The notes: generated from the sequence alone by a model not told the origin. Numbered from the stretch's first letter, positions 52,657 through 64,000 are shown. The stretch: 64,000 nucleotides of DNA from Volutella citrinella (GCA_034401135.1 JAWZSP010000003.1:124001-188000); one strand, 5' to 3'. Made by a program: numbers and translations.

Positions 52657-54491
52657 TCAAGACGTTGCCAGGGCCTTCCCCTCCAGAACATTCTGCGTAG
52701 CTGTCTTCGTCTTGTGGAATCGCCTGGGACTGATCTTCCTCTGGAAGAGCTCTTCAAGCTCAGCGGGGGATCGACTATAGAAATGGTCAGCATCACTGCA
52801 CAGATTGTGGGTATGGATTGAACAAACTTGGACGTCTCCGGAATCAGGAACCACATGGCAACAGTGAAAGGCAGGCCAATCCCAGCATAAAACCAGCCGG
52901 TTTTTAGGCCCCAGTTCCACTGATTCGAATTCACCATGTAAGGGGTCAAGACATTCATCACAATGCCGGCAACACAAGTCGAAGCAGCGGCAAAGCCGGC
53001 AGTGTATGGTCGAAGGCGCTGGGAAGAGATCTCGCCAATGAATCCCCAGCCTGTAGCCGCGTTGGCAACGATTCCAATGTCTGCAGTGCGTGCGTCTATA
53101 GTCAGCATGTGAAAGATTACTTGAGTGGCAAAAGATGACTTACTCCAAAGCACCGCAAACAAGACCAGAACGTAATTGGTAGCGTGAGCCTTTGGCACCA
53201 CACCCAGAATGCCAAGCACAAGTGTTGAGAACCAAGACAAGGAAGTACCACTGCAAGCCAAATTGCGACGGCCGAGAGTATCAGCGGCAAACACAAGGAA
53301 AACTCCAGCGGCGACATTGATTCCCGAGGTGATACAGGTAATCTTGAAGGGGTCTTGGATTCCAGACTGTTGGAAGAAGTAGCTGCCAAACGTCCCGAAA
53401 AGTGTCAGGCCGATAAACTGCTGAGACATCAAAGTCCACATCGAGATGACGGTTCGAAGCCCATCGGTGCCTTGAAAAATAGCGTACCACTTTTCACGAC
53501 GCTGCTCTGCTGCAATGGTGCGTTCGCGGTCCAGGTTCAGATTGATAATGTAGAGTTGGCGGTCGACATCGTAGTCCTTGACGCCGCGATTGAGATAGCT
53601 GAGTGCCTTCTTTGCTCGGTCCACCTTGCCCTTGGAGATGCACCAGGCGGGTGACTCGGGAATGACCAGGTAGACGATAATCATCAGGCCGATTTGCGCC
53701 CATTGTGTGTAGATTGGGGTGAGATAGTCGTACTTGTCACTCTCGGAGAGAACTTGCAAGGCGACTGGTGCCATGAACATGCCGATTGCCCACCACAAGC
53801 TGTAGCACATGAGAAGGGCACCTCGAATACGGATGGGTGCTACTTCAGAGACGTAGGTCGGAATCGTCGACTGCAGGCATCCGACACCAATGCCGGCGAG
53901 CAGCTTGGCAATGAGCCAGACTTGCCACTTGCGAGCCAGCGTCTCGGCAAGGACACTGGCAGCCAAAATGAGCCAATACCAATACATGGCAACTTTTCGA
54001 CCGAAGCGATCAGAGACAAAGCTCAGGTGGATCATGCCGATGATCTGACCCACGGACTGGATCGAACTCCAGCCGGCGAGCACAGGCGACGTCAGGTAGA
54101 GTTCGCCTTTGGCGTCGTGCATTGTCGCGAATTGTCGCACAAATCCCGGGTTGGCAATGATGTTTCCGTTGATGCTGGAATCGCGTTTAGTATTCATCGC
54201 AAGGGAAGAAGAAGAAGCCCTCTGGTATCTCCTCCAGCAAGCAAAGGGACCGACTTACCCAATTTGGTAGCCATCGGTGGCAGCACTAAAGGTGACAGCA
54301 AAGCAAACGGCGGCAGCGACCTTGAAGGCTTTGACTGTTTCCCAAACAGTCAGAGTCTCGAATCCAGAGACGCCTTGCCCTTGGGCGGCGGCATCCTCTG
54401 TCAGTGTCGTTGGGTTGACGCTAGCCTCCTTGTCCGGCTGCGCGTGCTCGTGCGCTGTAACATCAGCTTTCTGGTCAGAGGTGACGCCCAT
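52657..54491 (-). CDS. MFS sugar transporter (hexose/alpha-glucoside type), 544 aa
   Basis: Four exons (54491-54259, 54174-53144, 53080-52828, 52774-52657) in matching phase, 544 aa. Sugar-porter signatures: FSAATDGYQIG in helix 1, DRFGRK between helices 2 and 3, PTYVSEVAPIRIRG, PESPAWCISKGK before the central loop, QQFIGLTLFGT, DTLGRR, and PETSNRSPAELEELFQRK after helix 12 (PETKGRS variant). The gene diverges from the GH78 rhamnosidase across a 595-bp promoter, which makes rhamnose or a rhamnoside/plant glycoside a reasonable substrate guess. The start at 54491 was chosen for its good fit to family N-terminal length. Plasma membrane. Confidence 0.92.
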
Positions 54492-55086
54492 GACGGTGAT
54501 AGGAGGTGAGGTGGTGTATTGAACTCTGGTCTGTGAGAAGTGAAGAAATATCCACCAGGTGAGCGACATGCCAAGCTTTATAACGCTTTGCATGTGGTCT
54601 TGTCTTCTCGGCTGGGAACCGAGTCAGCCCCGAACCTCGCACCACATACCGCACCTTGATCGCTACATGTTGTACCGTAGCGACCCAAGCATTTCAGCTC
54701 ATTGACGCATATCATATGGTAACGCATCCACAATAGTCGCTTGCGGGGCCCCGCTCCATCCCAGCTCCATCCCCGGATTCCCCGTCCCATCTCCCCTTGT
54801 TTTAGCCCGCCTCCGAGGCGTCGGAATATGTATATCCGATACCAGGACGGAGCATCGGGGCAAGTTTGTCCTTAAAACTTCGCCATCTCGGGGTATTGGG
54901 CCTCCAGGCACCAAGCCACAGCGCACTTTCGAAGATTGATCATGCCATCTCACACACAGCCTCGACAGCCACCCTGTCGTTTCTCGGCCTGATATAAACC
55001 GAACAGAAGGGGTTGAAAGCCTGCCTCGGTGTCTCTAGGAAGACGAACGGCAATTCCTACTATTCCAACCTTGCCTCTCAATCACC
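54492..55086. promoter_or_regulatory. bidirectional promoter, sugar transporter and GH78
   Basis: A divergent 595-bp region with a core element on each side. TATAAAG (minus) at 54576-54582 is 85 bp from the transporter ATG. TATAAA (plus) at 54993-54998 is 89 bp from the GH78 ATG. A CGG-N11-CCG site lies between. Co-regulation of the two genes is the natural reading. Confidence 0.65.
54822..54838. promoter_or_regulatory. CGG-N11-CCG Zn2Cys6-type site
   Basis: TCGGAATATGTATATCCGA has inverted CGG triplets spaced by 11 bases, the arrangement bound by Gal4-type dimers. The spacer is AT-only except one G. Binding is inferred. Confidence 0.55.
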
Positions 55087-57853
55087 ATGGCAGCTCTCCG
55101 AGTCGTTGATGTGCGTTTTGAGCACTACCGAACAAACGAGGCGCTCGGGGTGCACGAAACGGCACCCCGCATCTCCTGGCGCCTTGAGAATGCGCCTGAT
55201 CACTTCCAGCAAGAAAGCTACGAGATTCAGCTTGACAAGATTTCCCCATCCGGTCAAGCACTAAATGTTTGTCACACGAAGAAAACCTCTTCTGACACCT
55301 ATCTGGTCCCCTGGCCACATGATCAGCCAATTCAATCTCGCGAGCGATACGTGGCCCGCATCAGAGTCCTGGAAAAGGGGAAGACGGAGCCATCAGACTG
55401 GAGCGAGCCCGAGACCATAGAGGCTGGCCTTTTCGTGAGAGGGGACTGGAGCAGTACGCTAATCTCGGCCCCGTGGGCGGACGAAGCGGACAAACCGCTA
55501 CCGGAGGATCTGTTCCGCAAGGCATTCACCATCGACTCAAACATTCAGTCAGCCAGGCTCTACATCACAGCACAGGGGCTTTATGAGGCCGAGGTAAATG
55601 GAAAGCGCGTCGGCGACCATTTCCTTGCTCCAGGATGGTCTTCCTACGACACTCGGTTGACATACCAGACCTACGACGTGACTCATCTACTGGGCCCTGG
55701 CGAGAATTGCCTCGGTGTTCGTGTTGCAGAAGGATGGTTCAAAGGACGATTTGGCCTTGCAGGGGGAGAACGCAACATATGGGGCTCCCGTACGACTTTA
55801 CTCGCTCAACTCGAGGTCGTGCTCGATGACGGGGCCATGCAAGTCATTACCACTGATGACACTTGGTCCGTGATTCAAGGACCTACGCGTCTGGCTGAGA
55901 TCTACGACGGCGAAGTGTATGATGCCACGGCTGAAGTTGCTGGTTGGTCACATCCTGGCAATCTGTCTGGTCCTTGGGTAAGTGCCCAGGCGATGCCAAT
56001 GATTGCGGATGCGGTAGATCTGACCGCCAGATACTCTGAGCCCGTACGTCGGATCGAGACAATCAAGCCAGTGCAGTTCATAACAACTCCTTCTGGAAAG
56101 ATGATCCTCGATTTCGGGCAGAACCTAGTTGGTTATGTGCGTATCAAGGCCGTTCAAGGGCCCAGAATGGCCGTCATCACTCTTACTCATGCCGAGGTAC
56201 TCGAGAGTAATGAGTTGTGCACCCGTCCACTCAGATTCGTCAAGGCACGAGACATGTATACTTTGAAGGGTGATGTGGATTCCGAGTCGTATGGGCCTCG
56301 ATTTACGTTTCATGGTTTTCGATATGTGCAAGTCGATGGATGGCCATCTGCGGCTGGAAATCTGCTGGAAGCCATCGAGGCTGTCGTCTGCCATACATCC
56401 ATGGAAGAACGAGGAACTTGGGCTTCTTCCGACGACCAGCTCAACAAACTCTTTAGCAATATTCGCTGGAGTATGAAGGGCAACTTCTTGTCTGTCCCAA
56501 CCGATTGCCCACAGCGAGACGAGCGCATGGGATGGACCGGCGATATCGCGATTTTCTCTCCCACGGCAAACTACATATACGGTTGCTGCTCTTTTCTCCG
56601 AGACTGGCTCAAGGATTTGTGGTTTGACCAGCAGGAAATGGGTGGCATTCCACCCGTCGTTTCCCCCAATAACCTCAAGTCCAATCAAACATGGGGAAAA
56701 CCACAACCCTGTGCTATTTGGTGCGACGTTACCATCCTTGCCCCTTGGGCTCTATGGGAAGAAACAGGAGATCCCGTCATCTTGTCGCAACAATACGCTT
56801 CAATGACAGCCTGGTTGGCCAGTATCCCCAAAAGTAAGGCCAGCAGCAGCCATTTGTGGGATCCTGACGTCTTTCAGTTTGGGGTAAGTGCTTAAAAAAT
56901 GCAATATCGATGAAAATGGTTGGCATGGTAACATAGTTTAGGACTGGCTGGACCCAAATGCACCTCCCGATGAGCCCATGAAGGCTCTTACTGACAAATC
57001 ACTGATTGCCGATGCCTACTTGATCCATAGTCTCGACATCACCGCCCGAATCGCAAAGATATTGGGCAAAACGGAGGACGCTACATGTTTAGAATTGGAA
57101 GCTTCTAATGCACGTATCGCATTCGCTGCTGAGTATGTGACCAGCAACGGCCGTTTGGCGTCCGATACGCAGACAGCTTACGCTCTTGGCATCTGCTTCG
57201 ACCTTCTTGAGCAGCACCAGTTTGGCCATGCCGGCGATAGGCTGGCTAAGATTGTCCGATCCAATAACTTTCGGGTTGGCACTGGATTCGCAGGCACGCC
57301 CTTTATTTGCGAGGCTCTCGCTAAGACTGGACACATCGACATTGCATATATGATGCTCCTGTGCAGAGACTGCCCGTCCTGGCTATACCCTGTCACAATG
57401 GGTGCCACGACCATGTGGGAGCGATGGGATAGCATGTTACCCGATGGCTCAATCAATCCTGGGGAGATGACAAGCTTTAACCACTATGCGAATGGTGCGA
57501 TAGCTAAGTTCATGGTTGAGCGCGTTGCAGGGCTTCAGCAGCTGGAGGCGGGTTGGAAGAGGACGAGAGTCGAGCCTAACATATGTGGCGACTTGACGTG
57601 GGCAACCGCGCAGCACATGACTCCATACGGGCTTGTTTCAAGCTCTTGGGAGTTGAAGGAGGATGTCGACGAAAAGGCTAGCTATACACTTCACATTAAG
57701 GTCGTCGTTCCACCCACTACCACCATGGAAGTGGTTTTCCAGGGCACCTTGGGGCTTAGGACTGAGATGGTGGGCTCTGGGACATGGTCATTTACTACCA
57801 AGTACAAGAGGCAGTATCAGTGGCCTATCCACGCCATTCCGCTATTTCCATAG
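55087..57853 (+). CDS. alpha-L-rhamnosidase, GH78, 902 aa
   Basis: Two exons (55087-56883, 56942-57853), phase 0, 902 aa, full family length. N-terminal beta domains (APRISWRLEN, RKAFTIDSNIQSARLYITA, YDTRLTYQTYDVTHLLG) lead to KMILDFGQNLVGYVRIK, then the (alpha/alpha)6 barrel with VPTDCPQRDERMGWTGD at about 475-490, which holds acidic catalytic residues. Later motifs are MGATTMWERWDSM and SFNHYANGAIAKFM. It removes terminal alpha-L-rhamnose from plant glycosides or pectin. No signal peptide is seen, so the enzyme is probably intracellular and works on imported rhamnosides. That fits the transporter next door. Confidence 0.95.
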
Positions 57854-58175
57854 ATAGAGGTGTGGACAAGATTCGAGGTTCTGTTTCGGAGCTGGCATTT
57901 GTAGTGCAATCTCGTTATACTGTCAACAAACTCGAGGCTGAACGAATCAAGAGAAGTACTATACTAATCAACGTCCCTTAGAGATAAAGGGAACGTTTAT
58001 AGGTTGCGGCATCTCGAGGTCGTTAGGTGAGTGGGAGAGGTGTGTTTGTGTGTGTGTGTGGGCGTTGGCTTGCTTGGCTGCTTGCTTGACGAGAAGCTGG
58101 GGGAAAGAGATTATGATATGGCTGGCGCAAGCCCGGCTTTGGGTCATCCGGCGAGGATAACTTTACCCTTGTGCA

Positions 58176-58211
58176 GTTGCCATAAAGGTTGCCACAAAGG
58201 TTGCCATAAAG
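58176..58211. repeat. 12-bp tandem repeat, three copies
   Basis: GTTGCCATAAAG, GTTGCCACAAAG, GTTGCCATAAAG in direct succession. Confidence 0.9.
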
Positions 58212-58830
58212 TGCAGGTTCATCGCAACTTTCTAACAACCTTTCGTGGTGCAGAGACCTTGATGGACAAGGAGGCCGCCAGTGGCTGTATCTGTCAAATG
58301 CTAATTGTGAGTCTTACTGGACTTACACTGTGGTTGAGATATTGCGTATGAAATCTACTGTGAAGTTTACTGTGGTTTCTATTATGTATATATGAGGCTG
58401 TGTGTTGCACGGGCCCGTCGACTATCTTCCATACTAATCAACGTAGCCTATAATACCGATGACTGGCTAAGTTGGTGCGGTAGACCCTTCCCTTCCTTCC
58501 CTTTGTGTACCCAGTCAGGAAATCCATGTCACACCTACTGTCTTACCGAGGATCAACAACTCTTACGTCAGGGTAATTTGTCAAAGCTCGATCAGTCTCT
58601 GTTACCCCGCATTCCGCTTCGGGCTGACAGTGGCCGGGCCCCGCAAAATTAAAATGACTTCGGTCGCGGGATATTAGCCCGAGTCTCGGGTCTATGCGAG
58701 CATACGAGTTTCTCGGTTACCTAGCCTTGGAAAGCGGAAGAACATGTTCCATCTCTCGGGTGGGGCAAAAAACCACGAGGCATCGCAAGTATCTGTCGTC
58801 ATAGGGGTCATGGAACAAGAGGTATTTGCA

Positions 58831-58838
58831 TATAAATA
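58831..58838 (+). promoter_or_regulatory. TATA box of GH79 gene
   Basis: TATAAATA, 77 bp before the ATG at 58915. Confidence 0.6.
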
Positions 58839-58914
58839 ATAGCTCGAGCTACCAAGCTGTTAGAGTGTCCTACAGGCTCATACTACGGCCACTTCCTATC
58901 TTCTCATTCTTGCA

Positions 58915-60643
58915 ATGGCACGCCTACTCCCACTACTGACTCTTCTGGCATGCTCTGTCTCGCACACAAGCGCGAAGTCAGTGTCCTACGCCATCCCAAC
59001 CAAGGCACCAGACAATGCTGCCACTCTGGACTCTACCCCCGTCGGGATCTCGTGGGTCAAATCATCCCTTGCACGTCATCCGCTTTGGCTCACCTCCTTA
59101 GTTTCGAGTTTGACATGATAGCAACCTACATGTTGAACTTGAGCCGCACTTGGAGCTGCATGGACCATATGGAACAGTTTTACAAAGCAAAGGTTCCAAT
59201 TCGCATTGGCGGCACTACCCAGGACAGATGCGCTTTCGATGCAAATTTCGACGGGTACTTGTACAAGAACCCCAGTGGACAGCCTGTTCACTATTATGGG
59301 CCGAAGCTGTTTGACTTGATTGGTATGGATAGTTCAACAACTGCAGTCCTGACGCTGACCTCGGAAATCCAGGGACTTATCAAGGCGATGTAACGATTGG
59401 TATGACAGCCATGATGCCATTCTGCTTAAGCTAACAATTGCTCTACAAGGCTTCAACCGCGGAGACAACAACTTGACCAACACACTGGAGGCAGCTATTG
59501 TCGCCAAGCCCAAACTATTCAAACATTTATGGGCTGTTGAACTCGGAAATGAGCCAGACTGTGAGTCCAATCAGCTGCTGTAAGAGCCTCTCTCACTGAC
59601 CCTTCTAGTGTACTACTCTATCTGGAATAAGCCAGTCGCTGTTGCCCCTTGGAACATGACGCAGGAGGGCGACAATCAAGCCCAGTGGTCCCAGGCCTTC
59701 CTTGACGCATGGAATGACCCTGTTCCTATTCTCTCGGGTGGAAACTATGCGGTGCCTATTGAGCTGACGCCTGCCTATCCAAACACCAACTATCTAATCG
59801 ACACTGCCTTTAACTCGACGATTCGCAATGGCGTGAAGATGTATAACACGCATCTATATGCGCTCTCACCCGAGACCGCTACCCTACCCGGCGAGATGAA
59901 TCACGCCAAAACAGTTGCCGACCTTTCGAATTTCGTTGACAAAATCGCCAAGGCCAAGTCTGTTGGCAAGCCATACATCATTGGCGAGACAGGGTTCCAC
60001 GGTCTTGAGACAACACAGGACGCTACCTTTGGCGGCGCTCTTCAAATCGTTGATAAAACAATGCATGCTCTCACACTGGGTGTTGAGCGACTCTACTACC
60101 ATCAGGGAGGTCTTGGAGCTAACCAGGCTTCCTTCAACTGGTGGCATGAAGACCAGGTTGAAGCACCGTTCTATGGAGGCTACTTCTCTACCCTGGCCAT
60201 CGCAGAGGGCGACAAAATCAGCCAGGTTGATGCTGGCAACGACTCATTTGCCTCTTACGTTATTTATAAACAAGGCAAACCGTACAAAGCCGTTCTCATC
60301 AACACAGATTACTACTCGGGCACTGGCAAGCGCAGCTCAACTACATTTGAGTTGACAGACTTGAAGGCCTCGAGTGTAAAGGCCCTTCGAATGACGGCAT
60401 CCTCAAGCGAAACGAACATTGAACAAACACGAGTTTCGAAAGGTCAACCAGTTATTGGAGGTAAATCCTCACCCGCGCCTTCACCTCTTGAGTTTCCGAG
60501 ACTGACGTGAATAAATTACAGAACAGTACTTTTCTAATGAATGCAAGATCCTCGGCAAGAAGAAGCTTGAGTCGATGAAAGTACGAAAGGGGAAAGCAAA
60601 GATCGAATTGGAAGCATCCGAAGCTGTGCTTGTGTATCTATAA
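58915..60643 (+). CDS. GH79 beta-glucuronidase-like enzyme, 489 aa
   Basis: Six exons (58915-59051, 59102-59322, 59373-59399, 59450-59560, 59609-60460, 60522-60643) in matching phase, 489 aa. The signal peptide is MARLLPLLTLLACSVSHTSA. The barrel has VPIRIGGTTQDR, the acid/base glutamate in VELGNEPD (about residue 163) and the nucleophile in IIGETGFHG (about 292). The C-terminal beta domain, typical of fungal GH79, has YVIYKQGKPYKAVLINTDYY and ends EASEAVLVYL. It should release glucuronic acid or its 4-O-methyl form from plant polysaccharides or glucuronides outside the cell. Exon 3 is only 27 nt, and naive frames miss it. Confidence 0.92.
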
Positions 60644-60769
60644 GCGATGCACCTTCCTGTAGCATATTGCTGCCAAGATCAATTGCCCCAATCCTCAACT
60701 GAACCCTGTAGTCAACCTAATTCTACAAGAAAATAACCCTCCATAATCCTACTACTCGCACCACTGGTG

Positions 60770-62564
60770 TTACTTGAATAGCCTGTTGGTCGAGAGGTCC
60801 ATTGACTGGAGGCCAACAGTTGGCGTCTTCTTCCATAACATGAAAAACAAGATATTGAGAAGATACACCGCCACCCCAATGTACGAAGTAACAAACTTTG
60901 GCGCATCAAAGTTTGGGATAAAGGCTCCGTAACCTGAAGACTGTCAGTCATGGCCTTTTTGGTGTTATCCAGCAGTTACTTTACCGTTGAAAGTAATAAT
61001 AACCATGGTAAGGACAAGAGCAAAATAAGCCCCATACGGTTGCAGCATCGCTTTGTACGGCATGTCATCTCTCGAAATTCCCTGTGCCTTCAATCCTTGA
61101 TTGAAGCGAACATAGGTTGTGAGGATGCTGATCCAGTTGAGTGCACCAAACACAGTTACTAAGCTCACGAGATAACCAAAGACCTGCGATGCGTCTTTTG
61201 AGGCATTCATATAGGCCAGCGCGATAAAACACGCCGTGGCGATGACACCTGCGTAAGGGACACCATTTTTGGTCGTCCTGCGGAAGATTTTCGGCGCCTG
61301 GTGGTCATGAGCAAGACCATAGAGGGTACGAGAACCAATGTAGATGTCTGCATTGGCGGCGCTGATGACAAAGATCAATAGACAAGCGTTGATGACATCG
61401 GGAAACACGGGAATTTTGGCCAGCTGAACAGCAATAACGAATGGGCTCGCACCGGCACCTGTTCGCTGTTTGGTGCCACCGATGAGGCGATCGTTGGTGT
61501 ACGGGACAGACATTCCCAGGACAATGGCTCCCAGGACGTAAAAGAAAACAATTCGCCAGAGGGTCTGCCTAACAGCCTTCTTGATCGTCTTCCTGGGGTT
61601 CGGTGCCTCGCCAAAGGCAACACCAACGACTTCGGTGCCGGTGTAGGCGAAAGCGGCCTGGACCATGGCGGCCCACCAACCCAAGAACCGCCCTTTTGAG
61701 CCCTTGAAGAGATACTCTCCAAAAGCCCCTGGCTCGTTCCAATAGTGAAATCCGATGCGTTGCTTGGAGGGCTGGCCTCCAACAGATATGATGAAGCAGG
61801 TGAGGATGAGCGTCGTCATGACGAGAAGTTTGACGACACACATCCAAAACTCGGCTTCGCCGAAGACGGAGACGTGAAGGAACTGTCGATTGTCAGAAGA
61901 AGTGATCAGAAGAGATCAGAAGAAGTGACAGAGAGAGGCTGTTTCGCCAACTTACATTTACCAGGATGATGACGACTGCAATGGTCGTGACGAAAATGGC
62001 CACGTTCAAGTCGGGTCGCCAGTATTGGATGATGATACCCGCGGCTGTCAGGTTGTTGGGTAGCACGATGGCATACTTGAAGAAGTAGTTCCAGCCCGTT
62101 GCATAACTGGATGAATGGTTAGCGGCCCATCAGATATGTAGGAGGGCTAAGGAGGCACTCTTCCAAGTTGTAGAGTTGCGCGAAGACAACAACTGTAGTA
62201 CTTACCCAAGAGCAGGGCTCACAAATCGAGTGGCATAGCCACCAAAGCCCTTGTCCATTGGAAACATGATGGACATCTCTGCCATGGCCGTCATGACAAA
62301 GAAGACGGCCGCTCCAACGATGCAGTAGGCAATCAGCAGGCTTCCAGGTCCACCGCGAACAAGAGCCGTGCCAGTTCCAATGACGAGACCTGTGGCAATG
62401 GCACCACCGACCGCAATCATGGAAATGTGACGCTCTTTGAATTCTCGCTTGAGGGACTCCGGGTGGTGGGCGTCTTGCTCCATGGTGCCCTCTTCGACGG
62501 TCATCGAGGGTTGCATCTCATGATCAAAGCCGTCGGCTTCGGTAGATTCTTTTGCGTGCCCCAT
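60770..62564 (-). CDS. amino-acid permease (APC/YAT family), 523 aa
   Basis: Four exons (62564-62206, 62106-61956, 61882-60985, 60933-60770), phases agree, 523 aa. After an acidic N-terminus comes KERHISMIAVGGAIATGLVIGTGTAL, the first helix and consensus loop of fungal amino-acid permeases. Then come ALGYATGWNYFFKYAIVLPN, the amphipathic TEVVGVAFGEAPNPRKTIKKAV and SAANADIYIGSRTLYGLAHD, with twelve hydrophobic segments in all. Proton-coupled amino-acid uptake at the plasma membrane is expected. The first ATG is at 62564. It diverges from a PLP enzyme gene across 604 bp. Confidence 0.93.
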
Positions 62565-62642
62565 TGTATGCAAGATGAGGTAAAATTGAGCGGAACGGAG
62601 ATGCTGTGATGTCCATTGCCGTTGATGTGGAAGTCGCGTTGG

Positions 62643-62650
62643 CTTATATA
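62643..62650 (-). promoter_or_regulatory. TATA box of permease gene
   Basis: TATATAAG on the minus strand, 79 bp before the permease ATG. Confidence 0.55.
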
Positions 62651-62841
62651 GACGAGACCTGGGGTCTAACGCTTATCAGCCGTGGCTCACACCCGCCACC
62701 TCGGAGGGTGGCCAAGTCGTACCATGGCCATGGCAGAGATATCCGACAAGAGCATGGTTGGCTGCCGCTTGGCCCCGGAGATGGATCGTTTGAGTTTGTG
62801 GGGGTGATTTGCGGGGTGCAGTTCATGACTCTTGACCCAGA

Positions 62842-62890
62842 TAGCCACGGATCCACATGGAGGCCCAACTCCGTGGCTAGCTTACCACGG
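62842..62890. promoter_or_regulatory. inverted-repeat cluster between permease and PLP enzyme
   Basis: TAGCCACGG (62842-62850) and its exact reverse complement CCGTGGCTA (62871-62879) flank 20 bp; CCACGG occurs again at 62885-62890, so CCGTGG-N8-CCACGG overlaps. Near the middle of a divergent promoter, this looks like an operator for a dimeric regulator (inference). Confidence 0.45.
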
Positions 62891-63168
62891 GGTTTCGGCT
62901 CCATTTTCTCTAGTGGACGTCGTATCGCCATTGATAAACGGACTTTTGCCTCCATAAAGCGTAAAATGGAGCGGGTGACGAGAGATATTGTGTTTAAGAT
63001 GACGATCAAGCGGGCTGTACATTATTATCTCATCCCGAGACCGGATAAGGATGAGAACGGGCCAGCAAGATAAATAGCCCCCCTGGAGAGCCAAGCCGAT
63101 TGCCTGTTATCACCACTATCAGCATCAAACACCTCCCTTGTCTCTTGATTATCCACTTGCTATCCATC

Positions 63169-64000
63169 ATGACATCTCAAGCCCAGTCCGGGTCCAAGTG
63201 CGACTTTGCGCTCCTCCGCCGGCTGGTTCCCCTGCTCAACGATGGCACTGTGACCTACCTCAACGCTTCGCTGGCCCCTCCCGCCAACCTAGTCGTGCAC
63301 GAGGCCGTCACCAAGTTCATGGCTGATTCGCTGTACACGGTGCGTCCGAAGTCCGGTTGGCAAGCCGCTGTCGAGGAGACTCGAGAGCTGGTGGGCCGAT
63401 ACATCAACGCTCCCTCCTCAAGTATCGCCTTTACTCGCGACACCACAGAGGCTTTGGGCTCCATCATCCATGGCATCAAGTTCAACCCAGGCGACAACGT
63501 TGTCATCCTAGACAGCGAACACCCCAATCATGCCTACACCTGGATGTCGTTGCGCGATGCTGGCTTGGAGGTCCGACAGGTGCCGACCATTGCCCTCGCT
63601 GAGCGGACTGGCGCCGTCACTGCGGCGAATGCTGCAACCTTTGCTCCGTACATCGATGACCGCACACGAGCTATTGGACTCAGCTCTGTCATGTTCCACA
63701 GCGGCCAGTGGAATGATGTGACGGAAATCTGTGCCACATACCGGCCCCGAGGAATCCATGTCATTGCCGATATTACACAACAGGTCGGCTTTGCCCCTGC
63801 CGATGTCAAGGCAATGGGAGTCACAGCTGCCGCTTTCTCGCTGCACAAGGGATTGAACACACCGATAGGCCTTGCAATCCTGTATGTTGACGAATCGGTT
63901 ATTTCTCAGGTCAACCCCAAGCCTCCGCTTGTAGGCTATGGAGCCGTCCAAAACGTCCGAGCCGATCTCCTCGTGCCGTCCGATCCCATCATTTACCACC
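63169..64000 (+). CDS. class V aminotransferase-like PLP enzyme, partial (right edge)
   Basis: The ATG at 63169 opens a frame of 277 codons still open at the window end. It has the class V fold signatures: TYLNASLAPPANLVVHEAV, the phosphate-binding AFTRDTTEALGSII, DSEHPNHAYTW with the ring-stacking His, the PLP-N1 Asp in VIADITQQVG, and the Schiff-base Lys in AFSLHKGLNTPIGLAIL (about residue 229). Relatives are cysteine-desulfurase-like and isopenicillin-N-epimerase-like enzymes. The reaction cannot be told from sequence. A divergent partner of an amino-acid permease, it may act on the imported amino acid. The C-terminal ~150 residues are off the window. Confidence 0.9.
   Translation, partial: MTSQAQSGSKCDFALLRRLVPLLNDGTVTYLNASLAPPANLVVHEAVTKFMADSLYTVRPKSGWQAAVEETRELVGRYINAPSSSIAFTRDTTEALGSIIHGIKFNPGDNVVILDSEHPNHAYTWMSLRDAGLEVRQVPTIALAERTGAVTAANAATFAPYIDDRTRAIGLSSVMFHSGQWNDVTEICATYRPRGIHVIADITQQVGFAPADVKAMGVTAAAFSLHKGLNTPIGLAILYVDESVISQVNPKPPLVGYGAVQNVRADLLVPSDPIIYH

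Larger units (their letters stand above)
57854..58914. other. intergenic, GH79 promoter
   Basis: Contains a (GT)n tract near 58042-58060, a 12-bp tandem repeat (58176-58211), an inverted repeat CGGG-N7-CCCG at 58667-58681 and the GH79 TATA element. No gene seen. Confidence 0.5.

Overview
The window is nuclear DNA of a filamentous ascomycete fungus. Genes carry several short introns (about 50-85 nt, GTRNGT donors, YAG acceptors). There are two Zn2Cys6 regulators, a LaeA-like methyltransferase, a fungal terpene synthase, GH76/GH78/GH79 enzymes and an MpaB-type oxygenase. One decayed fragment shows G-to-A changes of the kind made by repeat-induced point mutation (RIP). A Sordariomycete is plausible, but the species cannot be named from the sequence. 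No tRNA, rRNA, CRISPR array or intact transposon was recognised.

Layout. 0-5 kb: a DUF2235 hydrolase cut by the left edge, an acetoacetate-decarboxylase-like gene, and a junk zone with a beheaded amino-acid transporter, a beheaded aldehyde dehydrogenase and a broken SDR gene. 7-15 kb: GH76 cell-wall mannosidase, a 2OG-Fe(II) oxygenase, a broken Zn2Cys6 regulator (17-bp tandem duplication plus an in-frame stop) and a DUF1445 protein. 15-22 kb: another aldehyde dehydrogenase relic, a cysteine-rich single-pass membrane protein, a glutathione S-transferase and an MpaB-like oxygenase. 22-32 kb: mostly relics. These are a CocE/NonD hydrolase in two separated pieces, an MFS relic, an enolase-superfamily dehydratase with a one-base frameshift, a beheaded FAD monooxygenase and a broken ketopantoate reductase. 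One intact secreted-protein gene lies among them.

33-46 kb: a candidate terpenoid cluster. It holds a class I terpene synthase, a type II membrane protein, a LaeA-like methyltransferase, a Zn2Cys6 regulator, a sterol-glucosyltransferase-like enzyme with ubiquitin-interacting-type motifs at its C-terminus, and an MCT-type MFS transporter. 46-50 kb: two head-to-head AIG1/GIMAP-like GTPases with long coiled coils, one ending in a zinc-binding module. This pair is the best candidate for a poorly described system.

50-64 kb: a Ser/Thr-rich secreted protein with two frame breaks, then a plant-glycoside utilisation block. The block has a sugar transporter and a GH78 alpha-L-rhamnosidase diverging from a promoter with a CGG-N11-CCG site, a GH79 glucuronidase, and an amino-acid permease diverging from a class V PLP enzyme that runs off the right edge.

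Exon boundaries were worked out by hand from splice signals, phase agreement and family resemblance. Family names come from recognised motifs, not database searches.
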